34,917 bases of DNA from Phycisphaerae bacterium. Its GTDB lineage: Bacteria > Planctomycetota > Phycisphaerae > UBA1845. Within the stretch, counting starts at the first letter, position 1, and the number at the start of each line of letters is the position of its first letter. This document shows positions 1-7,479 of this stretch, piece by piece. The position numbers and the translations under genes are program-made. Under the pieces are notes generated by a model that saw nothing but the letters and a program-made list of their open reading frames with translations, did not search any database and was not told the origin of the DNA. Location of the stretch: contig BQJS01000024.1 in NCBI GenBank assembly GCA_021604825.1, positions 1 to 34,917 of the forward strand. The letters are read 5' to 3'.

Positions 1-1
1 A

Positions 2-1741
2 TCAATCTGGATCGTGCTGGCCATTGCAGCGCCAGTTCTCAGCGAGGAGCCCAGCACAACCACACCGACTCTTGGCAAGTGGGCCAAGCATTACTACGAC
101 CGCGTGGCCAAATTCAAGAGCGAAACCGTCGTGCCGGGCGGTGTTGTGCTGGTTGGGTCTTCGCACATTGAGGGGCTGGATGCGAAGCGCTGGCTGCCGC
201 GTTGGACGATTGTGAACCGTGGCATTTCTTCGGATCGCATTGGGATTGGCGAGCGTGGCATTTTTCATCGGCTTGATTGCTCGGTGTTTGATTGCGCGCC
301 GCGTGTGATCCTTTTGCAAAACGGTGCGAACGATCTGGGCGAGCTTTGGCGAAACGGCACGCCCTCTATCCACGAGATCGAAACGTGCTATCGCAAGGTC
401 GTGCAAACGATTCGCACGCGGCTTCCCGATGTACCCTTCATCATCGCGGGGATGAAACCGACGCGCGACAAGTACGCCGGTTTGGTTCCATCATTGGTCG
501 AATTCAACGAGCGACTCGCCAACATCGCCCGCGACAACGATTGCGCATTCGTCGATGTCTACAACGAGTTAACCGATGACGAAGGCCTGCTCGCCAAGAA
601 GTACTCGCGCGATGGGTTGCACTTGACCGATGCCGGCTATGCCATCTGGGCGAAACACGTCGATGCAGCGATCGAAACCGCCTCAAAAGACGCAGCATCA
701 AAACAAGGCGGCGCGACACTTGCACCGACCACAGCCAAGCACGAACCCGAATCAGAACTACTTTGGTACGACGCCAAAGAGCTCGATGTCGAAGGCAAGG
801 GTTTTACCGACACAGAAATCTTCTACGAACGTCTGCCCAAACGCGCCCTGCCCGACGTCACCGACATGGTCCGCACGCTCAGCAAACGGACGGCCGGCAT
901 CGCCATCCGATTCGAAACCGACTCCAAAACCATCGGCGCCATCTGGGACGGCGGCGGGGCAATGAACCACATGGCCGCCACGGGCAACAGCGGCCTCGAT
1001 CTCTACGCAAAGTGCGGTGGCAAGTGGACGTTCGTCGCGGTCGGCCGCCCGACAACCGAACGCACCACCGTCACACTCAAGAGCGGTCTGAGCGGTGAAA
1101 CAACCGAGTACCGCTTATACCTCCCGCTGTACAACGGCGTCACCGAACTACTCATCGGCGTCGAAAAGGATGCCAAACTCATCAAACCCGCACCGCGCGC
1201 AGCCGACCGCCGCAAGCCGCTGGTTTTCTACGGCACGTCGATCACTCAGGGTGGGTGCGCATCGCGAAGCGGCATGGCCCACCCTTTGATCCTCGGCCGA
1301 TGGTTCGATCGCGAAGTGATTAACCTGGGCTTCAGCGGTTCGGGAAAGATGGAACCGATCATGGCCGACTTGCTCGGCGAGATCGACGCGGCAGTTTACG
1401 TGTTGGAATGCCTGCCGAACATGACGACGGAGATGGTCACCGAGCGCGTGGTGCCTTTCGTTCATATCCTGCGCAAAGCAAGACCAAACACGCCGATCCT
1501 CATGGTCGAAAGTCCGCTCAACTTGCCCAACCGTGGCGGCAACAAGGAACTCAACAAAGCGTTCAAGCAACTGACTGCCGAAGGCCAGACGCGCCTGTAC
1601 TACCTGCCCGGAGGAGCGCAACTCGCCGGCGAAGAAAACGGCACCGTCGATGGCGTTCACCCCACCGATCTGGGGTTTCATCGAATGGCCACCGCCTACA
1701 AGCCGGTGTTGGCCGCGATCCTCGCAACACAATCCCAGTAG
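2..1741 (+). CDS. Tandem SGNH/GDSL hydrolase, 5' end cut by window edge
   Basis: The reading frame is open to the left edge. The first visible residues (SIWIVLAIAAPVLSEE) look like the end of a signal peptide, so the true start is probably upstream; the first in-window start would be GTG at 14. Counting from that GTG, domain 1 (about 40-215) has the SGNH blocks: GSS near 48-50 (nucleophile), GAND at 104-107, and DGLHLTDAGY for the Asp/His pair. Domain 2 (about 250-575) starts with a GxDLY-type beta module (GLDLYAKCGGKW) and continues into a second SGNH catalytic unit with GTSITQGG and DGVHPTDLGF. This second half fits the family of SGNH esterases with a GxDLY N-terminal domain. Both catalytic units look intact. 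The likely role is extracellular de-esterification of a polysaccharide or other acylated substrate; the substrate cannot be told. The stop codon lies inside a palindromic repeat (1738-1758). Confidence 0.88.
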   Translation, partial: SIWIVLAIAAPVLSEEPSTTTPTLGKWAKHYYDRVAKFKSETVVPGGVVLVGSSHIEGLDAKRWLPRWTIVNRGISSDRIGIGERGIFHRLDCSVFDCAPRVILLQNGANDLGELWRNGTPSIHEIETCYRKVVQTIRTRLPDVPFIIAGMKPTRDKYAGLVPSLVEFNERLANIARDNDCAFVDVYNELTDDEGLLAKKYSRDGLHLTDAGYAIWAKHVDAAIETASKDAASKQGGATLAPTTAKHEPESELLWYDAKELDVEGKGFTDTEIFYERLPKRALPDVTDMVRTLSKRTAGIAIRFETDSKTIGAIWDGGGAMNHMAATGNSGLDLYAKCGGKWTFVAVGRPTTERTTVTLKSGLSGETTEYRLYLPLYNGVTELLIGVEKDAKLIKPAPRAADRRKPLVFYGTSITQGGCASRSGMAHPLILGRWFDREVINLGFSGSGKMEPIMADLLGEIDAAVYVLECLPNMTTEMVTERVVPFVHILRKARPNTPILMVESPLNLPNRGGNKELNKAFKQLTAEGQTRLYYLPGGAQLAGEENGTVDGVHPTDLGFHRMATAYKPVLAAILATQSQ

Positions 1742-1758
1742 GATCGGCTGTGCGGACC
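1738..1758 (+). repeat. Family A palindromic repeat, degenerate single copy
   Basis: This 21-mer differs at two positions from the exact family A copies at 15077-15097 and 15121-15141. It begins inside the last sense codon of the SGNH gene and includes its TAG stop. I see no inverted partner nearby. Confidence 0.6.
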
Positions 1759-1869
1759 GTAAGGACGCAGTAAGAAGCGCCAAACGAAACTCTGTTAGGC
1801 CATTTCACCCATTGCAACCCGGAGCTCGGTTCAACTGACAATCGAACTATGATTGCACAGTTTTAACAA

Positions 1870-1896
1870 TCGACAGCATCGACTAACTGTTATAAT
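1870..1896 (+). promoter_or_regulatory. Sigma70-like promoter with extended -10, for the astacin gene
   Basis: TCGACA (1870-1875, 5/6 to TTGACA), a 15-bp spacer, then TATAAT (1891-1896, 6/6) preceded by TG one base upstream (1888-1889), an extended -10. The predicted start near 1903 gives a leader of about 57 nt before the ATG at 1960. The short spacer is offset by the extended -10. Confidence 0.55.
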
Positions 1897-1959
1897 GCGC
1901 ACTCATCGGACCACGTTTTACGAACGAACGCCGCCCCTATCCCTCGGAGAGGAACGAAC

Positions 1960-3741
1960 ATGCCCCGCTACCAAAACATGACCACGATTTGCCTGATTGG
2001 TTTGTTGAGCGTCACGCTGGCTTCGTCGGCAGCCTTCGCCCAAACGGTGGATGTAACCGAAATCGATTCAGCCGAGGTAGCGGCCGTCAATCTGGATGTG
2101 CGCGGGGCCCGCACCGTCGAAGCAAGTCGTCCTGTCGATCATCACCAAGGCAATCACTGGACATGCGACGTACTCAAGACCGAAGAGCAACTGCGCGGCG
2201 TTCACGCGGCAAACCTTTGGCCGAACAACACCGTTTACTATTCATTCCACGCCAACACATCACCTTCGCAACAAGCCGATGCGCTGGCGGCGATGGCCCT
2301 GATCGAAGGCGTCTCGTCGATGACTTTCATCGCCCGCACGACCGAACCGGACTACGTCGTTTTCACCGACGCGGGCGGAAACAATTCGTTCATCGGGAGA
2401 ATCGGTGGACCACAGACAATCAACATCAACGCGTGGACGCAGCACTATGTCATCGTTCACGAAATCATGCACGCGATGGGCATCTATCACGAACAGTCTC
2501 GACCCGACCGCAACACCTATGTACAGATTAACTCGGGAAACATCTGCCAGAATTGCTGTAGCGGCGGCTCATGCGATCACAACTTTGACATCGAAGCCGG
2601 CGCAAGCACTGTCGGCCCGTATGACTTCGACTCGGTCATGCATTATGGCCAATGCTTCTTTTCGTCGTGCGGTAATTGCTCCGCCGACCCAGCCAACTGT
2701 AGCACGATCACCGTTTTGCCGCCCAACGATGTCACTTGGCAAAACGCAATTGGCCAAAGCGACCACTTCAGCGCCGGCGACATCCTGACCATTCAGACGA
2801 TGTACCCCTCGTTGAGCGTCCCGTGCGAAAGTGTGATCGGCGACCTTGATGATGACAACGACTGCGACATGGAAGACGCCTTGATCTTCCAAAGCTGCTA
2901 CAACGATGGTACGGGTGGCCGCCCCGAATGCTCATGTGCCGATCCCAACGTCGATGAGTTCGTTGATGCGGCAGACGTTGAAGCATTTATCAACGCCATT
3001 CATGGACCCGATGTTATTCTCGGGGCGTGCTGTAGCGATGGTGATGGCATTTGCACAGAAGGGTCAGCCGCCGAATGCAGCGGTTCCGGCGGAACCTATC
3101 AAGGCGATGGCGTCGCGTGCGCCGACGTAACCTGCCCGGTGACCAACCCCGGCGCATGCTGCGACCCGACCGACCTGTCATGCACGATTACATCAAGCGT
3201 TCTCTGTGATGCAGCCAACGGTTACTACAAAGGCAATGGCACAAGTTGCGACGGTTCGTCTTGCCCGCTCGAGTATTCGAACACACGCGCGGGAATCACG
3301 TTGTTGACACCCGGTGTAAACATAGAAGCCGGTGATGACATCACCCTCGCCGGGACCGCTCGACAATTGGCATATTATGACCTGACCGTGTATGGCCAGT
3401 CCCTCTTGCCGTTTGCGGCCAACGTTGCGCTTTATACCGGGTGCCCAGGTTCGGGCGGGACATTGATCGCGGGAACGGATCGAGTGTTTACCGACATCCC
3501 CTTGCACCAGGAAGTCGTTCTGTCAGCAACATTCGATCCCACCATCACCGTACCCGACACCGTCTGGATGGTTGTATCGTTCGATCAGGGCAACACGCAC
3601 TGGGTGGTCGGTGAACAAGCCGAAATCGGTTCGACCACCAACGAATTCGGGATCGACCTGGCACCTTGGATATGCAACGTGACGTTCAGCGGCGGCGGAC
3701 TATGGGGCGGTATGAAAGCCACAGTCTTATGTGTTGAATGA
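1960..3741 (+). CDS. Secreted astacin-like (M12A) zinc metalloprotease with EF-hand and Cys-rich repeats
   Basis: The ATG follows a GGAGAGGAAC ribosome-binding site. Signal peptide: residues 1-27, ending AFA|Q. The catalytic domain contains the full astacin zinc motif HEIMHAMGIYHEQSRPDR: ligands H167, H171 and H177, base E168. The Met-turn SVMHYG follows with M227 and Y229. Two Cys-rich insertions (about 195-205 and 232-247) lie in the domain. After it comes a dockerin-like calcium-binding segment at about 293-350 (GDLDDDNDCDMEDALIF and DPNVDEFVDAADVEAF). Two short Cys-rich repeats starting GACC follow (about 356-392 and 398-436), then a beta-rich C-terminal domain of about 155 residues of unknown function. 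The product probably degrades extracellular protein. It is monocistronic as far as I can see, with its own promoter at 1870-1896. The family assignment is firm; the role of the C-terminal region is not known. Confidence 0.9.
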   Translation: MPRYQNMTTICLIGLLSVTLASSAAFAQTVDVTEIDSAEVAAVNLDVRGARTVEASRPVDHHQGNHWTCDVLKTEEQLRGVHAANLWPNNTVYYSFHANTSPSQQADALAAMALIEGVSSMTFIARTTEPDYVVFTDAGGNNSFIGRIGGPQTININAWTQHYVIVHEIMHAMGIYHEQSRPDRNTYVQINSGNICQNCCSGGSCDHNFDIEAGASTVGPYDFDSVMHYGQCFFSSCGNCSADPANCSTITVLPPNDVTWQNAIGQSDHFSAGDILTIQTMYPSLSVPCESVIGDLDDDNDCDMEDALIFQSCYNDGTGGRPECSCADPNVDEFVDAADVEAFINAIHGPDVILGACCSDGDGICTEGSAAECSGSGGTYQGDGVACADVTCPVTNPGACCDPTDLSCTITSSVLCDAANGYYKGNGTSCDGSSCPLEYSNTRAGITLLTPGVNIEAGDDITLAGTARQLAYYDLTVYGQSLLPFAANVALYTGCPGSGGTLIAGTDRVFTDIPLHQEVVLSATFDPTITVPDTVWMVVSFDQGNTHWVVGEQAEIGSTTNEFGIDLAPWICNVTFSGGGLWGGMKATVLCVE

Positions 3742-3757
3742 TCCGCATGTAGGCTGC

Positions 3758-3828
3758 TTAGTTTCCGCTGTGCGGACCAATCAAATAGCACGAGATTCCA
3801 ACGGGATAGTCCGTTCAGCCGACCCTAA
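3758..3828. repeat. Family A palindromic repeat, degenerate inverted pair
   Basis: The left copy at 3758-3778 keeps the core TCCGCTGTGCGGACC; the right copy at 3808-3828 is an inverted, decayed version (16 of 21 positions). They are separated by 29 nt. The pair lies between two convergent genes (astacin + and DUF1801 -), where it may act as a structured 3' end. Confidence 0.5.
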
Positions 3829-3848
3829 TTGGCTGGATGAGAAGATCG

Positions 3849-4406
3849 TTATTTCTTTTTTGCGGTTGCTTTCTTTTTCGCGGACTTCTTTTTGGGCGCG
3901 GTTTTCTTCACCTTTGCCTTTACCGCTACCTTTTTCTTTGCCGGTCGCTTACCCGTCGTCTTCAGGACCGAAACGTAGTGGTCGACGTATTTCTTGACGG
4001 GTACGCGGCGGATGGTTTCGCCGATGATTTCGAGCGGTAGGTCTTCGAGCTTTTTGAAGCGGACGCAGGATTTGCCCATGTCGAGTTTCTTGCCGGTCTT
4101 GGCCCAGGCTTTCTTGAACCACTCTTGCAATTTGGCGTCGCTATAAACGCACATCATGTAGATGGCCATGTGGTTCTTTTGCGAGGCGATGCTGGCGAAG
4201 GGCAACGGCTCGCTGGGGTCGCAGTGATAACCGTCCGGATAAATTGTGTGCGGTACGAAATACCCGATCATCCCGTACTGCATGCCCTCCTTGTAACCCT
4301 TGTCGAGATTCGCCTTAATGACCTTGCGGACGGCTTGCAGCGCTTTGCGGCGATCTTCAGGTAAGGCGTCGAGATACTCTTTGACCGTCTTGGCTTTGCT
4401 TTGCAT
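3849..4406 (-). CDS. DUF1801-family protein with histone-H1-like lysine-rich tail
   Basis: 185 residues from ATG at 4406. A longer form from TTG at 4442, with GAAGAGA in front, adds 12 residues and cannot be excluded; I chose the ATG because DUF1801 proteins usually begin with KTVKEYLDALPEDRR-like sequence. The domain spans about 5-145 and keeps the family pattern (EYLxxLPEDRR near the start; YGMIGYFVP; hydrophobic AIYMMC). The last roughly 35 residues are almost only Lys, Ala, Val, Pro and Thr (PAKKKVAVKAKVKK, then KKKSAKKKATAKKK), like the tail of bacterial histone H1-like proteins. The fold is known in small YdhG-type proteins of poorly defined function. The tail suggests nucleic-acid binding, which is inference. 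Confidence 0.8.
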   Translation of the reverse strand: MQSKAKTVKEYLDALPEDRRKALQAVRKVIKANLDKGYKEGMQYGMIGYFVPHTIYPDGYHCDPSEPLPFASIASQKNHMAIYMMCVYSDAKLQEWFKKAWAKTGKKLDMGKSCVRFKKLEDLPLEIIGETIRRVPVKKYVDHYVSVLKTTGKRPAKKKVAVKAKVKKTAPKKKSAKKKATAKKK

Positions 4407-4717
4407 GCCCGAATCATAATTCAACGCTGCGGCAAGATGCAACGCAAATCTCTTCTACAGGCCGACTTACGTTGCTCGACCAGACAAATGAACATTGGGC
4501 AGCGACGTCCTCTCGGGAAATTCCCAACGGGTCTGCAATGGGGCCCCATGCTGATGAAATAGGTTCATCACTGGGCGACACGAATCAACTGGGTGGCGTT
4601 ATCTGTACGCCCACCGCGCCCCACCAGAATCTTGCATTGCCATCGCGGAGAGTCGATTCCACAAGTGAGGGATCCGCTTAATTCGACGAACACAATAGCC
4701 CCAGAAGGAGGAGCTAA
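4407..4717. other. Intergenic region with three short palindromes
   Basis: No convincing gene. Three palindromes lie within 56 nt: GGGAAATTCCC (4515-4525), ATGGGGCCCCAT (4538-4549) and a 7-bp hairpin TGATGAA/TTCATCA with a 5-nt loop (4552-4570). They lie about 150-200 nt upstream of the next + strand gene and could be operators or a structured leader. No clear promoter was seen. Confidence 0.4.
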
Positions 4718-5629
4718 ATGAAGCGAACACAGGAATCGATGTCCATCTTGCCGATATTGGTGGCGCTGGTCGCCAGCGCTGGATTGTCAGCGCAAGATGC
4801 AGCCGCCGCGGCTGACGTCACCATCACAGAAGTTGCGCATGTTGTCGTCGGAGGTGTGGGTTCGACGTACGTCGAAGTAGCTAATCTGGGCGACACCTCG
4901 ATCAACGTTGCGGGATGGCGTCTGTGCTCGCGCATTGACTATGACACGACGTCCGCTCCTGGCTCGTGGGGAACGCGCATCGCGGCCGCTCACGGCATGC
5001 TGCAACCCGGCGATGTCATCGTGATCGAGATTACGAGTACCGACTCGGGCAATATCGAAGCTGAAGTGGGATCCTCCGATTTCACGAACGTGACCTGGAG
5101 CGGGTTCAACAATTCGGTCGCTGAAGATCACTACGACGCTGCGGATGTCGCACTGTACGCGATCTCACCGTTCGGATCAGCGGCCAACATGCGCGATTTG
5201 ATCAAGTGGAACTCCGCCTCGACTGTCGGACGAGAGAGTCTTGCCGTCGCCAACGGATTTTGGCCAGCCATCACCGCGAACATCCCATCGCCACTATCAA
5301 CCGACATCACCGATTCAACCCAAAGTCAGTCCATCCAACTTGAAATGAAGGAGACGTCACCGGGTAGCGGCGTCTTTGTCCACGAATCGCCCGACGACTA
5401 TTTCGTCGTCAACAACACCCGCCACTCGTTGGGACGCCTGTCCAAGAAGGGCGATGCCGACGGCAGCGGGACGATCGACAATGACGACACAACGATCATG
5501 ATAAACGAGTGCCTTGGGGGGCCTGACGCGGGGGCGTTGCCGTCGGAATGCAGTCCGACCGATTTCGACAGCGATGGCGACGTTGACCTGCGTGACGCCG
5601 CTGAATTTCAATTGGCTTTTGAAGGGTAA
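4718..5629 (+). CDS. Secreted lamin-tail-like domain protein with C-terminal dockerin-like EF-hands
   Basis: The start ATG follows a strong AAGGAGGAG ribosome-binding site. The signal peptide covers about 1-32 (hydrophobic ILPILVALVASAGLSAQ core, Ala-rich end). Residues about 33-150 resemble a lamin-tail domain: VTITEVAHV, then YVEVANLGDTSINVAGWRL, followed by LQPGDVIVI, the usual order for this small beta sandwich. The C-terminus (about 245-303) has two calcium-loop-like stretches, DADGSGTIDNDD and DSDGDVDLRDAAEF, spaced as in type I dockerin-like modules of Phycisphaerae proteins. No catalytic motif is visible, so a structural or adhesive role on the cell surface or outside is likely. The gene ends before a strong bidirectional terminator (5664-5709). 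Confidence 0.8.
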   Translation: MKRTQESMSILPILVALVASAGLSAQDAAAAADVTITEVAHVVVGGVGSTYVEVANLGDTSINVAGWRLCSRIDYDTTSAPGSWGTRIAAAHGMLQPGDVIVIEITSTDSGNIEAEVGSSDFTNVTWSGFNNSVAEDHYDAADVALYAISPFGSAANMRDLIKWNSASTVGRESLAVANGFWPAITANIPSPLSTDITDSTQSQSIQLEMKETSPGSGVFVHESPDDYFVVNNTRHSLGRLSKKGDADGSGTIDNDDTTIMINECLGGPDAGALPSECSPTDFDSDGDVDLRDAAEFQLAFEG

Positions 5630-5663
5630 TCCAACAGCCAACTAAACTTCGGCAGCAAATCGA

Positions 5664-5709
5664 AAACGCGTCCGCGAACTTGTTAGGTTCGCGGACGCGT
5701 TTATTTTGT
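5664..5709. terminator. Bidirectional rho-independent terminator
   Basis: A perfect 16-bp stem (5664-5679 with 5687-5702), GC-rich in the middle, 7-nt loop, followed by a T-rich run on + (TTTATTTTG) and preceded by AAAA, giving a T run on -. It lies between the convergent lamin-tail gene and the DEAD-box helicase gene and can serve both. Confidence 0.85.
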
Positions 5710-5782
5710 TCAAACCAACTGGCACCAATATCGACGCCGGTCTATGTCAACTCAGCTCAAGCAGAGTTGATTTTGAGAGGCA

Positions 5783-7138
5783 CTACCTTGTCGCCGACTG
5801 GACCGATCTTTTCTTCCCACCACTTCTGTTGCGACCTGGCTTCGGTGGGCGACGCGTACCTTTCTTCTTGGGAAAATATGGTGCTTGCTTGGGGGCCGCA
5901 TTGCTCCGACGCGACTTGCCTCCGCCGCTTTTGGGTTTTGAAACCTGCAATACGACCGGCTCCTTCGGCGCGACGTAGCCCGGAATGTCGCCTGCCATTT
6001 GCAGCGACACGCTCAGGAGTCTCTCGATATCCCGTAGGTTTTCGTGGTCTTCGATGCTAATGAACGACATCGCGATGCCGGACGCACCGGCTCGACCGGT
6101 CCGACCGATGCGATGGATGTACGTCTCTGGCTCATCGGTCAGGTCGAAGTTGATCACGTGCGACACGCCATCGACATCGAGCCCGCGGGCTGCTATGTCT
6201 GTGGCCACCAACACGCCAACCTTGCCCGACTTGAAGTCCGCCAACGCTCGTGTGCGGGCGTTCTGACTCTTGTTGCCATGAATCGCCGCGGCTGGAATCT
6301 TGCCACGCATCAAGTGGCGGACGACTTTGTCAGCCCCATGCTTGGTTCGCGTGAAGACCAATGCCCGCGAGTATGCAACATGATTGAGCAAGTTAGAAAG
6401 AAGCGCCCGCTTGCTCGCCTTCTCAACGTGGTACGCCCAGTGTTCGACGCTTTCTGCCGGCGACGACACCCGCGCCACTTCGACCGAGACCGGGTCCGTT
6501 AGGATCTCGTTGGCCAATTCGCGAATGGGCTTGGGCATGGTTGCAGAAAGGAAAAGCGTCTGCCGCTTCTTCGGGATCTGCTTGAGGATGCGGCGAATGT
6601 CGGGCATGAAACCCATGTCCAACATGCGGTCGGCTTCGTCGAGCACGAGAATCTCAACCGAATCCAGCGAGATGGTTCCATCGGACATATGGTCGAGCAA
6701 TCGCCCGGGAGTCGCGACGAGAATATCAACGCCACCACGAAGCGTGCGCGTTTGCGGGTTCTTGTTCACGCCACCATAGACGGCTGTGTGCTTCAGGTTT
6801 AGGTTGCGGCCGTACGTCGAAAAACTATCGCTGATCTGCTGGGCCAACTCGCGCGTCGGCGCCAGGATGAGCGAACGAATTCTACGGGCGTTATTTTGCT
6901 TGGGTTGCTTGCGACGACCGCGCTCGTGATTGGACTGAGCGTTGCCGCTTAGTTGTTGAAGGATCGGCAGCGCAAAGGCAGCCGTCTTGCCGGTGCCGGT
7001 CTGGGCGCAGGCGAGAACATCTTTCCGCTTCAAAACGAGCGGGATGACACGGGCTTGAATCGGCGTCGGTGTTTCGTAACCAGACGCATGGACCGCATCC
7101 AGAAGCGGCGTGGATAGCCGCAGTTCATCAAATTTCAT
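5783..7138 (-). CDS. DEAD-box ATP-dependent RNA helicase, RhlE-like
   Basis: 451 residues from ATG at 7138. The open frame extends 41 codons further upstream, but the sequence MKFDELRLSTPLLDAV is the normal start for this family. All helicase motifs are present: Q motif ETPTPIQARVIP, motif I AQTGTGKT (45-52), Ia APTRELAQ (93-100), TPGR, motif II DEAD (167-170), III SAT (198-200), V ATDIAARGLD, VI HRIGRTGR (342-349). The C-terminal 50 residues are a basic tail rich in Lys, Arg, Gly and Pro, typical of RhlE-type enzymes, which probably adds RNA affinity. The expected role is RNA unwinding in ribosome assembly or mRNA decay in the cytoplasm. It is divergent from the GH18 gene and monocistronic here. 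Confidence 0.93.
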   Translation of the reverse strand: MKFDELRLSTPLLDAVHASGYETPTPIQARVIPLVLKRKDVLACAQTGTGKTAAFALPILQQLSGNAQSNHERGRRKQPKQNNARRIRSLILAPTRELAQQISDSFSTYGRNLNLKHTAVYGGVNKNPQTRTLRGGVDILVATPGRLLDHMSDGTISLDSVEILVLDEADRMLDMGFMPDIRRILKQIPKKRQTLFLSATMPKPIRELANEILTDPVSVEVARVSSPAESVEHWAYHVEKASKRALLSNLLNHVAYSRALVFTRTKHGADKVVRHLMRGKIPAAAIHGNKSQNARTRALADFKSGKVGVLVATDIAARGLDVDGVSHVINFDLTDEPETYIHRIGRTGRAGASGIAMSFISIEDHENLRDIERLLSVSLQMAGDIPGYVAPKEPVVLQVSKPKSGGGKSRRSNAAPKQAPYFPKKKGTRRPPKPGRNRSGGKKRSVQSATR

Positions 7139-7479
7139 CAAATATAACTTTCGTAGCTTATAACTGGCGGGACGCGCCAAACGTGGGGTAAATCTTCCGA
7201 GGCCAAAGTCGGCCGGGGTGAACAAACGCCCTCTAATTTCTCTCTGATGCCCGAAAAACACATCTCTGGGCTGTGAGAATGCTACGGGTTCCGTTGTGGA
7301 TTGTCAATTGTAAGAGCCGCTTTCGACCTGCCTCCAAGCCCCGATAACCGCCAAGATAACGTGGAATCGTCGGTTTCCAGTCGCTATGATACTTTAATTG
7401 CGGGCTATGAATTAAACGATTCGGCGACCGGCTCGAGGTCGAATGCCCGATCGATTGGCAGGGGAGAGGACCACCCACA
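7139..7479. other. Divergent intergenic region, helicase (-) / GH18 (+)
   Basis: 341 nt without a gene. On + there is a good -10-like TATGAT at 7385-7390 (5/6) with a poor -35 (TGGAAT, 7362-7367, 17-bp spacer), giving a start about 80 nt before the GH18 ATG. A purine-rich GGGGAGAGG lies about 10 nt before that ATG. No clear promoter for the helicase was found. Confidence 0.35.

Noticed and set aside
1148..1783. Minus-strand open frame of 211 codons inside the SGNH gene
   Set aside because: Antisense to the well-supported second SGNH domain; high GC third positions create such shadows.
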